Part shown: one piece after another, positions 11,801 through 21,916 of the stretch | Layout of the letters: the number at the start of each line of letters is the position of its first letter | How positions within the stretch are numbered: the first letter of the stretch is position 1 | From: Sweltsa coloradensis | Lineage: Eukaryota; Arthropoda; Insecta; Plecoptera; Chloroperlidae | NCBI GenBank assembly: GCA_024449915.1 | Contig: JAMZAV010000952.1 | Location: 310,001 to 374,000, forward strand | Direction of reading: 5' to 3' | Length of the DNA: 64,000 bases | Program-made: the position numbers and the translations under genes | Notes under the pieces: generated by a model | Told to the model about the DNA's origin: nothing | What the model saw: only the letters and a program-made list of their open reading frames with translations | Databases searched by the model: none

Positions 11801-14800
11801 TAACCCGTTGAATATGTGTGGAATTGTACCTTGCGGTCACGTAAGGCGTCAGACAGGGTGCGGAAGTCTTCGATAGACTTCACTTTTATAGCAAAAGAAT
11901 CCACGAGCGACGCGATCGTGAATCCATGATCAGCCACAACAGACTTAACAACAGCGACAAGGTCGCGGTAGCGTTTAAAACCATACACCACTATTGGCGG
12001 TGTATGAACCTTTTTCGAAGGTGTGACGGTGACAGGCAATACACCGTCCATAGCGTCCTGGTTGGTATCATAGCCTGAGGCCTGCGACTCCAGCGAGTCG
12101 GGCGTAGTATCGTCCGTCTCGAGGACGGCAAAACGATTTGAAGTGGGAATGGTGACTAAGTCATCCTTAGGCCTGACCATCGTGGAAGCACCCGACGTGC
12201 TGGGTTGGTCGGTTACCTCTCGACATTTGCGTTGTGCTTCGGGGGACGAAATACGTTGACGCTTAGGCGCCTGGAGGTATTTGTCGAGGGTCGTTATCCT
12301 ACTGAAAATCTAATCCATGGTGAGACTATACTCAAGTTCTCACTGCACTTACCGCAACCGGGGCACGGACATGCGTATCATACACAGTAAAAATAACACT
12401 TCTCCACACAGAAAATTTTAAAAAAAGTAAACAACTTCCAGAGACAAAAGTAGTCAGCAGAACCAAACAAACATCTATCTATTGTTGACCATAGATTGGC
12501 TTGTCATCAAAAACGTATGTTAAATTGGCACTGGTTCGACATTAAAATGTACCATAAAACGGCGTTGCGATTACTCACTCACGATATCACAGCAACACCA
12601 TCTTGTTAGCAATATGTTACAACAAAATTTTTCATTAAGAACAACTTTTAAACATGAAAAATGTGAAAAATCAACACTTCATATGCGCTCACCGAACTGA
12701 AAAGTCACAATGCACAGCCTTCTTTCTGTAAGGTGATAGCAATGACTTGGTCACGTCTAACATCCAACATCCTAAAACAGGTGGACTCAACCTTGATTGC
12801 TGTGGATTCACATTATAACTCAAATGCTCTAAGAAAGTCGGCTACTAAGGTTTCAGGAGAGGTTTCATTTGGGCTAGTTTGAACCCCAATGACGCTCAAT
12901 CTAAATTTGAAAGAAAGTTGCTATTAATAATAGTTTGAACCCATGAAAATAGAATTTTTTAACTACAGTGTGATTTAGATCTTGATATTCAAATACTTGT
13001 GTCACGCTGTTGGTTTGTATTTTTATTTGTTTATTTTCAATTTAAAGACCAATCAATAACAAATAGTGCAAGTGTGATTTAGGCATAGAAATACAAATCT
13101 GTTGCAAATAAAGACCAAATACATAGCTTTAAAATCTTAATAAGATCAACTAAGGTGCACACAAGCACATATGTCTAAACTCCACACTGTATAAAATATA
13201 AAATCTCTTAACTTGGTTACAAATATTATGTTCCAGGAGTATCCACCTACAGTTTGAAAATCAGTCCAGAGGTGATTAACATAGGTAGTGAAACACAAAC
13301 CACGATACACTGTAAGGCTGACGCGGTTCTTGAAGGCTGCCAGTTCTCTTGGACCTACATCAACGGCAGCAAGATACTGGAGCTAAGCAAGGGTTCTGCG
13401 GGGAAGGGCAATTATACTAATAACACCAGTTACTTTTATACTGGCCGAGGTTTGGAGGAGGGGGAATGTGGGGTGACACTCACACTACAGTTTAACAGCA
13501 GTCATCACTATACTATGATGTTAGGCTGTCGTGTTAGAACTATATTGGGAGAGTGGATATATACCTGGATGCAGCTGACTGTGGGTGAGTATTTAGAGTC
13601 TTTATGAGACAGACATGTAAACGGAACGCGCGTAAGTACTCAAATTGAGATGTACAACGCTCTGAAGAAAAATTGAAACTACATACGTGAATTCTAAAAT
13701 GCACATGACAAATATTTTTATGCAGAACAACATACCACAAACAGAATAATTGCTTCATAATATATCCTTCTATATACCATGGTTACGCCATACAGCAATT
13801 TCGTTTGATGTTTGTTGTTCTGCATAGAAAATATCTGTCAGTTGTATTTTAGAATTCACGTAGGCCTATGTTGTTTAAATTAGGGCGTTGCATAGTACAT
13901 GTCTGTCTCGTGAACACAGTCTGTAATGGGGTTTAGCCATTTTGTTTTTAAAAAATCAAACAAAAGATAGTGAATAAGGAAAGATTTTTTTAACGGAAGT
14001 GAGCCCATATGAGCTGTGCAGAGTGTCACCAAAGTGTTTTTTAAAGGATTGATACACATAAGAGATAAAACATTGAGAGCGAGCAAAAATTTAATAGAAG
14101 CGAAAATCTTGGCTATATTTCTTGGTACCTTGGATGGTACAACCTTGGCCATGTATGCTGCACACTAGAATGGCTAAGGGAACTAAAGAAAGAGGATCGG
14201 CTTATTGCTTCTTTCGTTATCTTTTGTTGCTGTGTAATGTCTTGCTCTGAAGATTGTTCTTACGTACAAAACCCAGTCCGCATGGATTTTACAAGTATAT
14301 TCCAAGTTTCTATTAGTCTTACTAGTGATAGAACCATGGAACCATAGATGATAGAATCATGGATGTCCATAGCTTTTTATCGGTTTTAACCCTTGTATAA
14401 TTAATTTATATTTTTTAAACTATTATCCATCCCAATAAATTAAGTTGTTTTTTGTCAAATGTTTGGTTTGTTGTAAAATAATGTCCACCAGTCGAAGAAA
14501 GGTGATAATATCTTCCAAAGAATCACATTTCATATTTTGTTTTTAATTTATTTATTTATTGCTTTAAATTATTGCAAGGATATTGAACAGTTTACTAAAA
14601 ATCTATAAAACACATTTTTTTAAATGTCATGATCATTTCCACACAAAACTGAAAAGTCCGAGTTCGACTCATTTCACCTGTTACAAATATTACCAATAAA
14701 TTGAAAATGGGTAACAGGTGAACAAAACACCTTTCATACTAATAGAGTTTGCCATCAAATTTTTTTATTTTATTTCTAGATATATGTTTGCCAAGGGGGA

Positions 14801-15665
14801 GTAAAGACAGGTCTATGCATAATTATATTATTAATATCTTTACAGGATCATCTTTGGAGATTCCGTCTGTAAGCCCACGTGAGCTTCTTGTTTTGCCTGG
14901 CGCGGATGTGACATTTTGGTGCAAAATTCAGCGTCCAATACATCACAGTTGGTTCTCCTGGATCGGCATCAATACTTTACCTCAGCGTAACAAAAATGAG
15001 TTTTATCAAGGAAACGGACTTAAAAGAGGTGATTGGGACCTGAAACTGGTGAATGTAACAGACCTTGACAACGGACCATTTGCATGCGGTTACAGATTAA
15101 CTCAAACAGGCCAATTTGGACAGCGGCACTTTCTGCTAGTTGTTGCAAGTGAGTTGACTTATTTTACTAGTAAAAATGCCGTTAAAAAAACAAACTAAAA
15201 AAAAATTCATTATGTGATACTGTCTTCCTCTCACCAGGTCCTCCCACAACCCAAGTTATCCACATAAACTACGAGGGTGACCTGCTAAAAGCCACTTGTA
15301 CTGTCGGGCCTAGTCGCCCGGCGGCCAACATCACGTGGTATCTAGGCGACGAGATCATCCGTCAGGACTTAGAAGACGACTCCCACAAGAACGTCGACGA
15401 CGTCTGGAGGTGGCCCTGGGTTGATGTCACCGTCTCACAGAGCATTGCGCGGGTAATCAGGCCAGAGGATGGGGGCAAGAAGTTGAGATGTGTGTCGATT
15501 CACATGGCTCTAAATTATTCTATGGAGACTTCGGTGGAAATCGTATTCACATCAGACGTATCAATAAGAAATTCAATTATTTATTTCTTTACGTATGTTT
15601 TTATTCTAACTTTGATATTCTTAGTGTTGACACCAAAAGGATTAACACGTGGACATGGACATTAA
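5747..15665 (+). CDS. Fasciclin III-like Ig-superfamily cell-surface protein (4 exons, conceptual)
   Basis: Proposed join: 5747-5804, 13237-13584, 14846-15148, 15238-15665; 1137 nt, 378 residues. The domains are a signal peptide (1-20), three Ig domains (about 28-133, 138-235, 238-342) and a possible transmembrane helix (about 349-367) with a short tail. All three introns are phase 1 with GT-AG ends, which is typical of Ig-domain genes. The first Ig domain has the four-cysteine layout and the 'Y.G.GL..G.CGV' pattern that I associate with Fasciclin III. The third has the 'A.C.V...RP.ANI.WY' and 'PED..KKL.C' pattern of the second Fasciclin III Ig domain. Six N-glycosylation sequons support an extracellular protein. 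The inferred role is homophilic adhesion or recognition. Orthology is not claimed because insects carry several Fas3-like genes. The 3' end is the least certain part. Confidence 0.65.
5805..7075. other. Intron 1, first part
   Basis: AT-rich, no exon-like sequence. Around 6460-6500 there is a palindromic 'ccgctatcttgg'/'atggcggcc' patch. The same kind of 'aagatggccgcc' word recurs in the palindrome arms at 32.4-36.4 kb, suggesting repeat-derived intron DNA. Confidence 0.4.
7076..7215 (+). repeat. tRNA-derived short SINE, copy 1
   Basis: A box 'tagctcagttggtaag', B box 'cccgagttcgatcccc', then a short body ending 'aaagccaaggtaaaacat'. The same unit recurs at 7366-7512. The T-arm folds well, but the acceptor ends do not pair, so it is not a tRNA gene. 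Confidence 0.8.
7366..7512 (+). repeat. tRNA-derived short SINE, copy 2
   Basis: It has a four-base D-stem (GCTC/GAGC), a short anticodon stem TAGC/GCTA around loop CCGGACA, and B box 'cccgagttcgacccc'. The body matches copy 1 to the 'aaagccaaggtaaaacat' end. It lies 290 bp downstream in the same orientation. Confidence 0.8.
7760..7930 (-). pseudogene. Ty3/Gypsy-type integrase scrap
   Basis: Minus-strand translation around 7840-7920 gives 'PYNSQGDGIVERF' followed by 'TKTLLEMF' and a stop. This matches the C-terminal part of retroelement integrase cores, where the pattern (Y..Q.DG.VER..RTL) includes the catalytic Glu. Only this segment is recognisable and no LTRs or other pol domains are seen nearby. 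It is an old fragment, lying just 3' of the LINE remnant. Confidence 0.55.
8199..10998 (-). pseudogene. LINE ORF2, endonuclease and reverse transcriptase (broken)
   Basis: The start at 10998 reads MVLRPPGLHILTWNAGG. Endonuclease motifs are LTWNA, LQETWL, GDFNSKH, DVLDIALL and SDHNPV; the last is reached only after a frameshift near 10330. Reverse transcriptase motifs are 'NKAPGDDGI', 'SYRPISLLS', 'DEQFGFR', 'FLDVSKAFDRVWH', 'AGVPQGSVLSP' and 'FADD'. The C-terminal region 'LQVVQNKILR' is in another frame. Lesions: frameshift about 10330, TGA at 9569-9571, one extra A in 'ttaaat' near 9022, and a frameshift near 8635. It lacks an RNase H domain, as usual for Jockey. Confidence 0.88.
10940..12180 (-). 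pseudogene. LINE ORF1, gag-like nucleic-acid-binding protein (broken)
   Basis: It starts MVRPKDD. The first 125 residues end in the module just upstream of the knuckles (PRE_C2HC-like, 'VYGFKRY'...'FHTYSTG'). An in-frame TAG at 11800-11802 interrupts it, after which the same frame continues 'RFVLRGL'. Three zinc knuckles follow: CX2CX4HX4C (CFNCQRFNH..), CX2CX3HX4C (CFKCAEGH..) and CX2CX3HX6C (CVNCGGDH..). A frameshift near 11250 is needed to reach the C-terminal part ending at 10940. In related elements this protein binds the element RNA and guides the complex. Confidence 0.85.
12381..13236. other. Intron 1, last part
   Basis: No exon, repeat or RNA gene recognised. The intron ends with acceptor 'atgttccag'. 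Confidence 0.45.
13237..13584 (+). CDS. Exon 2: first Ig domain (four-cysteine type)
   Basis: The acceptor 'ttccag' ends at 13236 and the donor 'gtgagt' starts at 13585; both ends are phase 1. The domain runs from 'LKISPEVINIG' to 'WMQLTV'. The canonical cysteines are in 'TIHCKA' and 'MLGCRV'. A second pair is in 'EGCQFSW' and 'EGECGVTL', as in Fasciclin III Ig1. The stretch 'SYFYTGRGLEEGECGV' is the most diagnostic part. Sequons: NGS, NYT, NTS and NSS. The codon use is more GC-balanced than the flanking introns. Confidence 0.8.
13679..13872. repeat. Inverted repeat (hairpin) in intron 2
   Basis: Arms at about 13679-13741 and 13806-13872 are reverse complements with a few mismatches. Shared words are 'acgtgaattctaaaat' and 'atgcagaacaaca'. 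The loop is about 65 bp. No terminal target duplication is obvious. Confidence 0.75.
14846..15148 (+). CDS. Exon 3: second Ig domain
   Basis: The acceptor 'atctttacag' ends at 14845 and the donor 'gtgagt' starts at 15149; both are phase 1. Core cysteines are in 'FWCKIQ' and 'FACGYR', with 'HSWFSW' supplying the core Trp. The domain looks like a duplicate of the first ('YQGNGLKRGDWDL' against 'YTGRGLEEGECGV'), but both extra cysteines have become Trp. That paired loss is what one expects if the second disulphide was lost. One sequon (NVT). Confidence 0.78.
15238..15665 (+). CDS. Exon 4: third Ig domain and possible transmembrane end
   Basis: The acceptor 'cttcctctcaccag' ends at 15237, phase 1. 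The Ig part has 'KATCTVGPSRPAANITWY' and 'RPEDGGKKLRCVS', close in pattern to Fasciclin III Ig2. After the last strand ('VEIVF', about 15550) the frame stays open for some 35 codons. These code a 19-residue hydrophobic stretch (residues about 349-367) and 'TPKGLTRGHGH', then TAA at 15663. Alternatively the exon ends at a donor: 'gtatca' at 15558 (phase 0) or 'gtatgt' at 15593 (phase 2). No strong phase-1 donor exists. No AATAAA follows closely. Confidence 0.68.
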
Positions 15666-16559
15666 ACACTAAACAATGTATGTTTGTATCTGTGTACCAA
15701 ACAAATACACTAGATATCAACTTTTATCATTCAGACACGATTCTTATTAAGGGACGTAATGAGATTGGATTTTTGAATACCTTAGTAAGCTGCAACTGAA
15801 TGCAACATATTCTCCGTGATGCGAAGCATTGTTTTGATGTCTTGCCGTTTGGGAAAAAAGACATGAACAACCCACGTAAGATAACACAATTCAGTGTCTA
15901 TTAGAAACCTGAAAACTTTAAAAGATTCATCGATAGAAGAGACAAACTTTAAAATGCGAAAAAAAGGGGTCCAAAAATTCAGGATGACCCCTTTACGACA
16001 TTCGATTAACCGTTTCAAAAACTTTTAAGTTCTGTAAAAAAAGGGTTTTTTAAAAGAAAAAAGAGTAAAACCCTGCTTGGGAATTTGGCATAACTAGGGG
16101 GGGCTGGGGCAAAAGGGGTTTTTTTCCCCAACCCGTTGTTTGGTGAGTTTTTTAAGTTGACCATTTCTATCTTTTTTTTACCTTTTTGCATGTTTTTTTT
16201 GTGTAGGGTGTTTATGTAAAGCCCCGGGAAGCAAACGTAACCTTTGTCTTTTTTTCCCTTTTCCAAAAAGCGAGAGGGGACGGGCCCTTTGAGCCTGGCG
16301 AGCCCGAAAGAGTTTCGAAAACCCCGACACGCGCCTCATGGGTGTCTGAGACAGGGAAGAGAGGGGGGGGACGGCGAGGCCATATTGACTCTTTACAAAA
16401 AAAAAATTTTTTTTCTAAGAAATTTTTTCTTCGATTGGGAAAAAAAATCGTAAAAAAATCTAAGTTAAAGGAAAATTTTAAAAATTTTCCCCTAAAATTT
16501 TATTTGGTCGGAGTACCTTTTGTCAGGGTGGAAAACCAAAAATCACAAAAATCATCTTT
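15666..16559. other. Downstream of exon 4; sequence quality drops from about 15960
   Basis: No coding features. From about 15960 homopolymer runs of A, C, G and T become frequent and long, unlike the upstream sequence. Confidence 0.5.
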
Positions 16560-16790
16560 TAAATCAAAACAAAAAATTAATAGGCAAGATTTTTACGGGG
16601 CATATTTTTTTCAATTGTACAAAAAAACCCCGGTGGCGGTCTTAGTATCGGGAGATTTAAAAGGCCCCTTTAAAAATATTAATAAAGTTTTGGGTTTGCC
16701 ATTTTTTTGGTAAAAAGGGGCAAAAAAAACAAAAACAAACAAAAAATTCGCCAAAGCTTTTTTTAATAATGTAGTGAAATTAAAAGGCTT
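16560..16790 (+). repeat. Family A copy in low-quality sequence
   Basis: It matches 1-182 block by block ('ttaata.gcaagat', 'tttttcaattgtac', 'gggtttgccatttt', 'aaaacaaaaac') and continues with 'gtagtgaaatt'. Many positions are replaced by homopolymer extensions. Confidence 0.6.
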
Positions 16791-18699
16791 TGCTAAAAAG
16801 ACCCCCCCCAATAAATTTTTTTTGTTTTTTTAAATTTTTTGGGTTTATATTGTTTATACCCCCACTCAAACCCCTGGGGTAAATGGGAGGAAAACTAAGG
16901 GCGGTCAGAGCCAGTAATGGACCGTTTGGGAGGGTTTAAACCTATTGCAGAAATTCTATATTGTCAAAAGGGCTCTCAAACCTGTTGAATTTATAGGGTT
17001 TAATTTATTTGGGCTACAATTAACACTTACATATTAAAACGTCCCCCAAATACAGGGGGTTGAAAGGGTACTGCCCCTTCATACATGGTGTTCTTGAAAC
17101 GCTTTTGGTAATGTACATGGGGAAAACCCCATTTTTGGGGCCATTGTTCCCTCTCAATTTCCCTTTCCCCGTTCAAACTCGACTCGGGTCACCTGTTTTA
17201 TGTCCAACTCCCTAGTTTATAAACAACAAAAAGGGTCCTATTCATTCGTTTTCCCTACAACTTAAAAATGCCCTTTTCCAAAACCCTTTTAAAAAATTGT
17301 TTTTTTTTTAAAATAATTTCGGTTTTTTTTTTTGTATCGATTGGGAATCTGACAAGTCTTTAATGGGATACTAGCTTAATTTTAAAAAACTAATTGTTTT
17401 CTTTGTTTTTTTGGGGTTTTGTTTATTTGTTCTATTTTATACATGTCAGAGCTTTATAAATTTTCAATTCACATCGTAAATTCATCGTACATTATCATTA
17501 TATTATAAACTATTGATTTATAGACCTATTTATTGTTGTTAATTATTAACAACAACTCCAACTTTCTATTACGTCTTATATTTTTATGTGACTTTAAATT
17601 TACTATATCCTAGCATCTCAATGTTAAATGGCAGCAATGCTGTTTGAGTGAACAAATAAAAAATAAGCATGGGAAATGCGATGGACTTTTAAAATTGTTT
17701 TTAAAAAGGGGGCAGTGCAGAGCGATCGTACTTCCTAGGTTGTGCAGTTATATTGATTGCTGATAACTATGCAACAAAATGTAATCAGCACTGATCTGTC
17801 CGACCGCTCTCCCAAAGATTTTCCTCCGGTTGCTCGTACACCCGGGCCGAAATAATTCAGACGGATATTAATATCAGCTCAGGATATTTTTGTAGAACAC
17901 AGCCTGAATGGAAACTTATGTTTGTACAGTTTTGTACAAAACATAATATAAATTACCTTTACAAATGATCTTAAAAGGTAATCTCTAAAAGGCAAGCTGT
18001 CCCCATAAAGCATTTATACATAATTTTTTACCGGAAAATAAGTTTTTTGATCTTACTTTTAAAAAATTCACTTTTAACTACGCATTTTTCGAAAATTAAA
18101 TGAAACAAATTTTAAAAAAATTTAAAGGTTTCTGATAAAAATTTTATATATTAGAGTCAAGATCTTTTGTACGTAATTGTTATCAAGATTTGAACAAAAA
18201 ATAAATTTTAAACCCCAGAATAAAGATTCGCGTTCGGGGGTTTTTCTTCCGCAAAAGTTTTTTTGTTTACTCCCTGATTTGCTTTTTCCTGTTTTTTTTG
18301 GAAAAACCCCATATTCGTTTGAGGGGGTCGTCTAAAAAATCAGTTTTTTTCTTTTCGTTTTTCTTTTTTAATCTTTTTCTTTTTTTCTTTTTTCTTTTTT
18401 TCCTTTTTTCCCCTTTTTTATTTTTTCTTTCTTTTTTCTTTTTTCCCCCTTTCTTTTCATTTCCCACCCTTTTTTAATATTTAAATTCTTTCATTAAATC
18501 TTTAAATACTTTTTTTATTTTGAAAAAAATTGTTGGGGTTTAAAATGCATTGTTGTTGTAATGCTAATTTTTCAAATTTTTAACGAAAATGAAATTATTT
18601 TTTGTTCTGCATTTTATGTTTATTAAAAATTAAATTTTCGTTGCCCCCTTTTTTTGTAAAAAATTTTTTAATAACAAAAAGGGAAATAGACTTTAAATA
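16791..18699. other. Low-complexity and low-quality stretch
   Basis: Parts at 16800-17340 and 18200-18480 are dominated by runs of one or two bases (for example T/C-rich 18330-18470). Between them, 17460-18180 reads as ordinary AT-rich DNA with nothing recognisable. Confidence 0.5.
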
Positions 18700-18782
18700 A
18701 ATAAATAAATAAAAAAAATAAATAAATAAATAATAAAAATAAATAAAAAAATAAATAAATAAATAAATAAATAAATAAAAAA
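18700..18782. repeat. (AAAT)n microsatellite
   Basis: About 80 bp of 'aaat' units with interruptions. Confidence 0.9.
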
Positions 18783-18834
18783 GACAAATATTAATGTTGA
18801 AGGGACAATTTTGTTGTTTTAAGTTTATTTGGAT

Positions 18835-18990
18835 TTAGGGCACGTCAACCGATGGGTCGTAATGCACCACTCTAGCCAAGGGGATGTGGGTAAGAAAATA
18901 GATCCAGCCATGGGATGGGGGAGGAAAGGGGGATTCTCACGTCGTTGTCGTCATCGTCTTTGTAAAAAGTACGTGTTGTCCTGTATGGGC
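18835..18990 (+). repeat. Dispersed repeat (partner 4495-4860), uninterrupted site
   Basis: It shares 'cgtcaaccg', 'gcaccactctagccaagggg', 'gatccagcca' and 'cgtcatcgtctttg' with 4495-4860. It is useful as the empty-site reference for the SINE at 4555. Confidence 0.55.
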
Positions 18991-19814
18991 CCCGCCCCCC
19001 CCCCCGGGGGAGGTCGTAAAAGGAAAAGGGGAGGGGTTCCCCAACGAAAACCGACAGAGCTCGCCTCTAGTTTCGGAGAGTTATAATATACTCCCATACA
19101 TACTAGCTGATGTTTGCGAGATGGAACTTTTCCTCTTTCCTCGCCTTTTACGATTAGAAGAGCTATGCTCTGGTCCGTATTCTGCCTTGGGCCCTGAGGT
19201 GGTTGAAGGAACAACCCAAAAGGAAAGTTCTGATTTCCTTGAAAACACATTTTTAAACCACCTCTAGAACTGGTAGAGTTTTTCAAATAAAAAAAGGGCC
19301 CGGTTTTGAGTGTTTCACTGTTCATGAACTTTTCGGTCCCCGGGGGGCTTATTTCCCCTAGCCCTCCGCTTGAATAATATGATAAAAAATATCTTTAAAC
19401 CTATAGTAAATATTTTGTTTTGAGCAGTTAAATGCCGGGAAAAAGGAAACTTGAACAAAACCAAAAAAGCTGTAAATTTTTTCAGCATAGCCAATGTTAG
19501 GTAACATTGTTTTTCCTACATTGTATTATTGTACTGTTTTCAAAGTTGGGTTACGTTACGAAAATTCCATATCGTTTCATCAAACTTAAGTAAAAAACAA
19601 ATTTATTTTTACCTTCTTAGATCAAATTTTAGTAACGTCATACGTTTTTTTTCAATTGGCAAATACACTTTAGTAATTATTTCGAAATTACACAAAATTA
19701 CACTTGAAATGATACTTTTGAAATTTGTTAATCATTGCCATAATTAATTAAAGGTAAACAAGAGTCAACACAAAGAATACGATTGTAATTTATTAATTGT
19801 TGGTATTGTAAATA
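18991..19814. other. Unassigned, partly low quality
   Basis: G/C homopolymers around 18990-19030 and 19340. From 19380 to 19800 it is ordinary AT-rich DNA. No feature recognised. Confidence 0.45.
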
Positions 19815-20085
19815 ACTAGGCCACCTCGCAATGCTTTTTCAGTCGAGTCGAAATGTATCTTTGTTTATACCCAAAAACTTGGTATATCCAAGTTCAAGAG
19901 TTTCAAAGGTCAACTCTAATTTTCATTAAGATTGAATCAGCCGTTTGCCTGGGAGAGAGCAAACAAACAGACAAAAAACTACCCCCCCACCCCCAAAAAA
20001 AAAGAAACAAACAAAAAACAAAAGAAAACCCGAGCAATTTATCTCAGGGAAAGTGACATTGAAGTCTTCACTTTGCTCATCCAAT
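19815..20085 (+). repeat. Family A 3' fragment
   Basis: It carries the 'tttcattaagattgaatcag' block, a 'gccgtttgcctggg.gagagc' block, a poly-A/C stretch and the end 'gaagtcttcactttgctcat' + 'ccaataaatataat'. Confidence 0.75.
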
Positions 20086-20097
20086 AAATATAATAGC

Positions 20098-20165
20098 TAT
20101 GGCACGTTAGGCCGGAGGTTCTGGATTCGGATCGCAGTCGAGGCAAACTGTTACGACAATTCTTA
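20098..20165 (+). repeat. tRNA-like SINE fragment
   Basis: A B-box-like 'ggattcggatcgcagtc' with an upstream 'cacgttaggccggagg'. It is squeezed between two family A copies. Weak. Confidence 0.35.
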
Positions 20166-20167
20166 TA

Positions 20168-20985
20168 AACTAGGAAAACGCTAAAGTCCCGCCGCGTTGA
20201 TGGATGAGCTTTTTAAAGTTTTAAGTTTTGCGTGGGATATCTTTACTTTTGCAAGTGCTTTTTTTTTGGCCACCTAGGGGATTGTAAGTGGGTTGTTGTC
20301 AAATTTTTTCTTTTGTTTTCCCGTCAAATTTGGGTTTTTTACCGTAAAAACTTATATTAAAAGCTTTATTTCTATGGATTCCCGGCTAAATTTTTCAAAT
20401 TTTTTTTAAAAAAGGGGGACTACATTTCCCCTAACCTTTAAAGTCCCAGGGATAATAAAGAACGTTTTAAGGCCCACCCGTTTTGGGGCAGAATTGGCCA
20501 AAATTTGGGACAAAAAATCGACTAAAAAAATCCAAAAAAACTTAATTTTTAAAAGCTTTTTTTCTATAGATTCTTGGACTACTTTTTTCTAAATTTTTCC
20601 TTTTTAGAAAGCAATACAAACACCCCTTACCTTAATGCCATGTGAAATATGGAAAATTGTAGGGGCCTCCCCCCTTTGTTCCCTAATTGACCCCAAAGGC
20701 ACGAAAATTTTCGCCAAAAAAAATCGGGAAAAAAGTAAAAATGCGGATTTTTTCATGAGAAATATTTCTTCGAAATTTTCCCAAAAACGGGGCCGTCTAA
20801 GTTTTAGAGATTTCGAAAGGGCCCCCTTCAATTTTCATCAAGATCGCATATGCCCCTTTTGCCCGGAATCGTGCGAAAAAAAACAGACAAAAAAAAACAA
20901 AAAAAAAAACCGAGCTAAATTTTTTGGGGGGGGGCAGTTTAAAAATTTAAGTCTTTGCTTTGCTCATCCCCAAACAATAATATAA
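20168..20985 (+). repeat. Family A copy, full length but error-rich
   Basis: It starts 'actaggaaaacgctaaagtc' and 'ccgccgcgttgatggatgag' and ends 'ctttgctttgctcatcc' with an AAT-rich tail. The order of internal blocks follows 24723-25492. Homopolymer expansions are abundant, so exact identity cannot be judged. Confidence 0.8.
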
Positions 20986-21059
20986 AATTAATATGGAATA
21001 ATATTATTTATTATTTATACTTTTAAATAAACCAAATTACTTCCAAACAAACCACAAAG

Positions 21060-21130
21060 TCTTCGTGCTTTATTGGGTTAGAGCATCTGACCGGGAAACA
21101 GGGTTCTGTGTTCAAACCCGAAGGAGATTT
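21060..21130 (+). repeat. tRNA-like SINE head
   Basis: A-box-like 'tattgggttagagcatctg' and B box 'tgtgttcaaacccgaagg'. The body beyond is in low-quality sequence. Confidence 0.45.
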
Positions 21131-21293
21131 TTTTTTGTCAAATAGAAAACCCTGGGCAAGTCCACTACCGGTTTTAAAATTTAAAATGTTTCCCCATAAA
21201 TCATTGTATTTTTTTTTAAATTTAAAAGTTTTTTTCCCAAAATTGTTAAAAACCCTTTTTTTTTTAAACAAAAGAAAACAAATTGTTTTTTTT

Positions 21294-21880
21294 AATAAGT
21301 TGAGTTTTTAATTTAAAATTAAGGAGTGTACAACGCTTATCTTTTTATTAGAAATATAAATGTCTAGGCATATTTTTTTATCCCCAGTATGCTTTAGGGT
21401 TCACCTTTGGGGGAAATATTAAAAAAAAATGTAAGAAGAGTGGGCCCAAAAGTACAAAGAAATCACGGGTTATGCGGGGGCTGGGGAAACCCTTTCTAAA
21501 AGGGGCTCATAATACCACACTGCAAGCCCTTTTTCCCTGTGATGTTTTTTTGTCCCTTTTCCAAAATTTTTTTGCTCCTACCCTTTAAATAACCTAACCA
21601 AATGGCCCCAAACTCTTTAAACCGCCACAAAAAACGTTAAATTATCATTTTTTGAAATCGAGATAAAAGAAAGGCACTTTTATTCCATTTCTTCTCAAGT
21701 TTTAAAAGGGTTTGTTTTTCTCCCCGTTTCCGGAAACGTTTCCACCTGATTAAGAAACGCTTTCCCGCAAGTTTCCCTTTCAAAAAGGGAGCCGCACAAA
21801 AAAGCAAAAGATTGGGGAGGGGGATAAGAACACCGGGAACAAAAAAGAGAAAAATGAAACTAGGGAGAGAAGAGAAAGGA

Positions 21881-21905
<25 letters not shown>
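21294..21905 (+). repeat. Duplicated segment, copy 2 (partner 497-1060)
   Basis: Colinear with 497-1060 and followed by a (GA)n run (about 21880-21910). Differences are mainly runs such as 'cccttt' or 'gggg' in place of mixed sequence, which fits consensus error better than ordinary mutation. Confidence 0.7.

Positions 21906-21916
<11 letters not shown>

Larger units (their letters stand above)
8185..12380 (-). mobile_element. Decayed Jockey-clade non-LTR retrotransposon
   Basis: A nearly full-length LINE antisense to the host gene in intron 1. ORF1 (gag with three CCHC knuckles) is followed by ORF2 (apurinic endonuclease plus reverse transcriptase), with the ORF1 end overlapping the ORF2 start by about 59 nt. 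This order and overlap are typical of the Jockey group in arthropods. Ends are approximate: I see no clear poly(A) at the 3' end near 8185 and the 5' end is judged only by loss of recognisable sequence. The lesions are two in-frame stops and about four frameshifts, so it cannot move on its own. Confidence 0.85.

Noticed and set aside
18330..18470. Lysine-rich minus-strand frame
   Set aside because: A pure T/C-rich low-complexity stretch in poor-quality sequence translates to Lys, Glu and Arg runs; not a gene.
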